A stretch of 14,882 nucleotides of DNA from JAUWQU01 sp964605095 (lineage in GTDB: Bacteria > Planctomycetota > Phycisphaerae > SM23-33). The translations under genes were made by a program, and so were the position numbers. Position 1 is the first letter of the stretch. Each line of letters starts with the position of its first letter. Below, piece by piece: positions 14,440-14,882 of the stretch. The DNA lies in contig CAZSBS010000111.1 of assembly GCA_964605095.1 (NCBI GenBank), positions 1 to 14,882 of the forward strand, read 5' to 3'. Below the pieces are notes generated by a model. The model had not been told where the DNA came from. It did no database searches and was given only the letters and a program-made list of their open reading frames with translations.

Positions 14440-14560
14440 CGGGATTATGCTGGACTACACCTCATAACTGGCCGTCAGAAAGGGCCTTACTCAAACTGAG
14501 GGGGGTTTCAGAAGGCCCTTGCTGTGGGCCAGTTGCAAAGCAAAGTTCAGCATAATCCTG
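14440..14560. repeat. 121-nt imperfect inverted repeat centred at 14500
   Basis: Three blocks pair in one register (each pair of positions sums to 29000): GGATTATGCTGGACT at 14442-14456 with 14544-14558 (14 of 15), AACTGGCC at 14466-14473 with 14527-14534 (8 of 8), and AAGGGCCTT at 14480-14488 with 14512-14520 (9 of 9). The blocks are separated by symmetric internal loops. The tip can close through AAAC/GTTT around a G-rich loop. It would fold as one long hairpin in RNA or single-stranded DNA. Confidence 0.75.
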
Positions 14561-14600
14561 GCTCCACCATATGGATTACGCTGGTATCTGGCATATATGG

Positions 14601-14616
14601 CCCCGGCGCGCCGGGG
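14601..14616. repeat. Second GGCGCGCC-centred palindrome
   Basis: A perfect 16-bp palindrome, CCCCGGCGCGCCGGGG. Its inner 14 bases are identical to 13260-13273 inside the REP-like element on the other side of the PEP-CTERM gene. The flanks differ beyond that core. Confidence 0.6.
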
Positions 14617-14773
14617 TCGCGGTATCATGGGTATTCTCGGGCATTGCGGGACAGTGGAAGGGGCCTGGCCGCTGCGTCCAAGCGAGAAAATGCTGATATT
14701 TCTGGACTCGCCGGTGAAGGCCGAGGTCGGCCCGCGCACCACATTCCGTGAGGACCCGTAAAAGCACGAGTTG

Positions 14774-14787
14774 CGGAATCCATTCCG
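14774..14787. repeat. Short inverted repeat CGGAAT-CC-ATTCCG
   Basis: Six-base arms around a 2-nt centre. The same hexamers occur again at 14743-14748 (ATTCCG) and 14825-14830 (CGGAAT), so alternative pairings are possible. It lies about 50 nt before a consensus -35 box and could be an operator, but is short enough to be chance. Confidence 0.3.
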
Positions 14788-14836
14788 GGAGTGCCTGAAG
14801 GTCCCGAAAAAAAACCAGTTTGAGCGGAATAAATCA

Positions 14837-14842
14837 TTGACA
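14837..14842 (+). promoter_or_regulatory. Consensus TTGACA -35 box near the right edge
   Basis: A perfect TTGACA. The matching -10 is unclear: TAGTGT is at 17-nt spacing and TAAGAT at 22. It would drive a plus-strand gene starting beyond the window. Confidence 0.35.
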
Positions 14843-14882
14843 AAGAGAGCAGTTGGGTGTAGTGTAAGATGATAGTATGCAA

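Larger units (their letters stand above)
14284..14882. other. Non-coding right-end region
   Basis: No open frame in this 599-nt stretch has a ribosome site, recognised motif or gene-like composition. It is notably less GC-rich than the genes and contains several repeat structures: a 121-nt imperfect inverted repeat, a GGCGCGCC palindrome, near-identical 12-mers GGATTAYGCTGG at 14442 and 14573, and alternating ATTCCG/CGGAAT hexamers from 14743 to 14830. It could hold degenerate mobile DNA, a structured RNA, or the upstream control region of a gene past the right edge. Confidence 0.55.

Noticed and set aside
14466..14534. Integron attC-like site inside the large inverted repeat
   Set aside because: The arms AACTGGCC/GGCCAGTT resemble attC ends in symmetry, but the RYYYAAC and GTTRRRY consensus boxes are not met and no integrase or cassette array is present.
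14519..14761. Open frame of 80 codons on the plus strand in the right-end region
   Set aside because: No ribosome site and no recognisable protein features; it runs through the inverted repeat and the GGCGCGCC palindrome, and overlapping frames of similar size exist on both strands.
14788..14816. Possible terminator: CGGGA...TCCCG followed by eight A
   Set aside because: The run is A on the plus strand after the stem, and on the minus strand the T run precedes the stem, so neither orientation fits an intrinsic terminator.
14625..14882. Open frame on the minus strand reaching the right edge
   Set aside because: Composition is not gene-like, there are no motifs, and it covers the consensus -35 box and short repeats. 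It could be part of a longer gene only if sequence beyond the edge supports it.

Overview
The window looks like a chromosomal segment of a GC-rich Planctomycetota bacterium, with Phycisphaerae as the best guess from gene content rather than from any marker gene. Supporting signs are a twin-arginine-exported Gfo/Idh/MocA oxidoreductase, a three-part exported metallophosphoesterase, a PEP-CTERM surface protein, an alpha/beta hydrolase with an extra C-terminal domain, and a complete Na+-NQR operon. No rRNA, tRNA, CRISPR array, transposase or phage gene was seen.

Left half (about 75-7687, all minus strand): a respiratory operon read right to left. A trans-polyprenyl diphosphate synthase comes first, then nqrA, nqrB, nqrC, nqrD and nqrE, joined by 4-11 bp overlaps or a 1-nt gap. 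A 132-nt spacer with a hairpin follows, then nqrF, and after a 76-nt gap an exported SMP-30/NHL-like beta-propeller protein. The synthase would make the isoprenoid tail of the quinone that the NQR complex reduces while pumping Na+. NADH enters at NqrF (2Fe-2S and FAD), covalent FMN sits on NqrC and NqrB, and a Cys4 iron centre sits between NqrD and NqrE.

The most notable content is in this complex. Its NqrA keeps two complete RnfC-type [4Fe-4S] motifs that textbook NqrA has lost. NqrD carries a cysteine-rich N-terminal extension whose start is fixed by a strong Shine-Dalgarno. NqrB has a cysteine triad in a loop that usually has none. Together these suggest an NQR with extra iron-sulfur centres, intermediate in character between RNF and NQR. 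Neither apbE nor nqrM is in the window.

Right half: an exported calcineurin-like phosphoesterase (+) faces a Tat-exported Gfo/Idh/MocA oxidoreductase (-), with a strong intrinsic terminator for the latter between them. Divergent to the oxidoreductase is a two-gene unit (+): a secreted alpha/beta hydrolase and a cyclase/kynurenine-formamidase-like metal hydrolase. A REP-like palindrome separates this pair from a convergent PEP-CTERM/DNRLRE protein gene (-).

The last 600-800 bases hold no convincing gene. They do contain a 121-nt imperfect inverted repeat centred at 14500, a second copy of the GGCGCGCC-centred palindrome, short repeats, and a consensus -35 box that probably belongs to a gene beyond the right edge.
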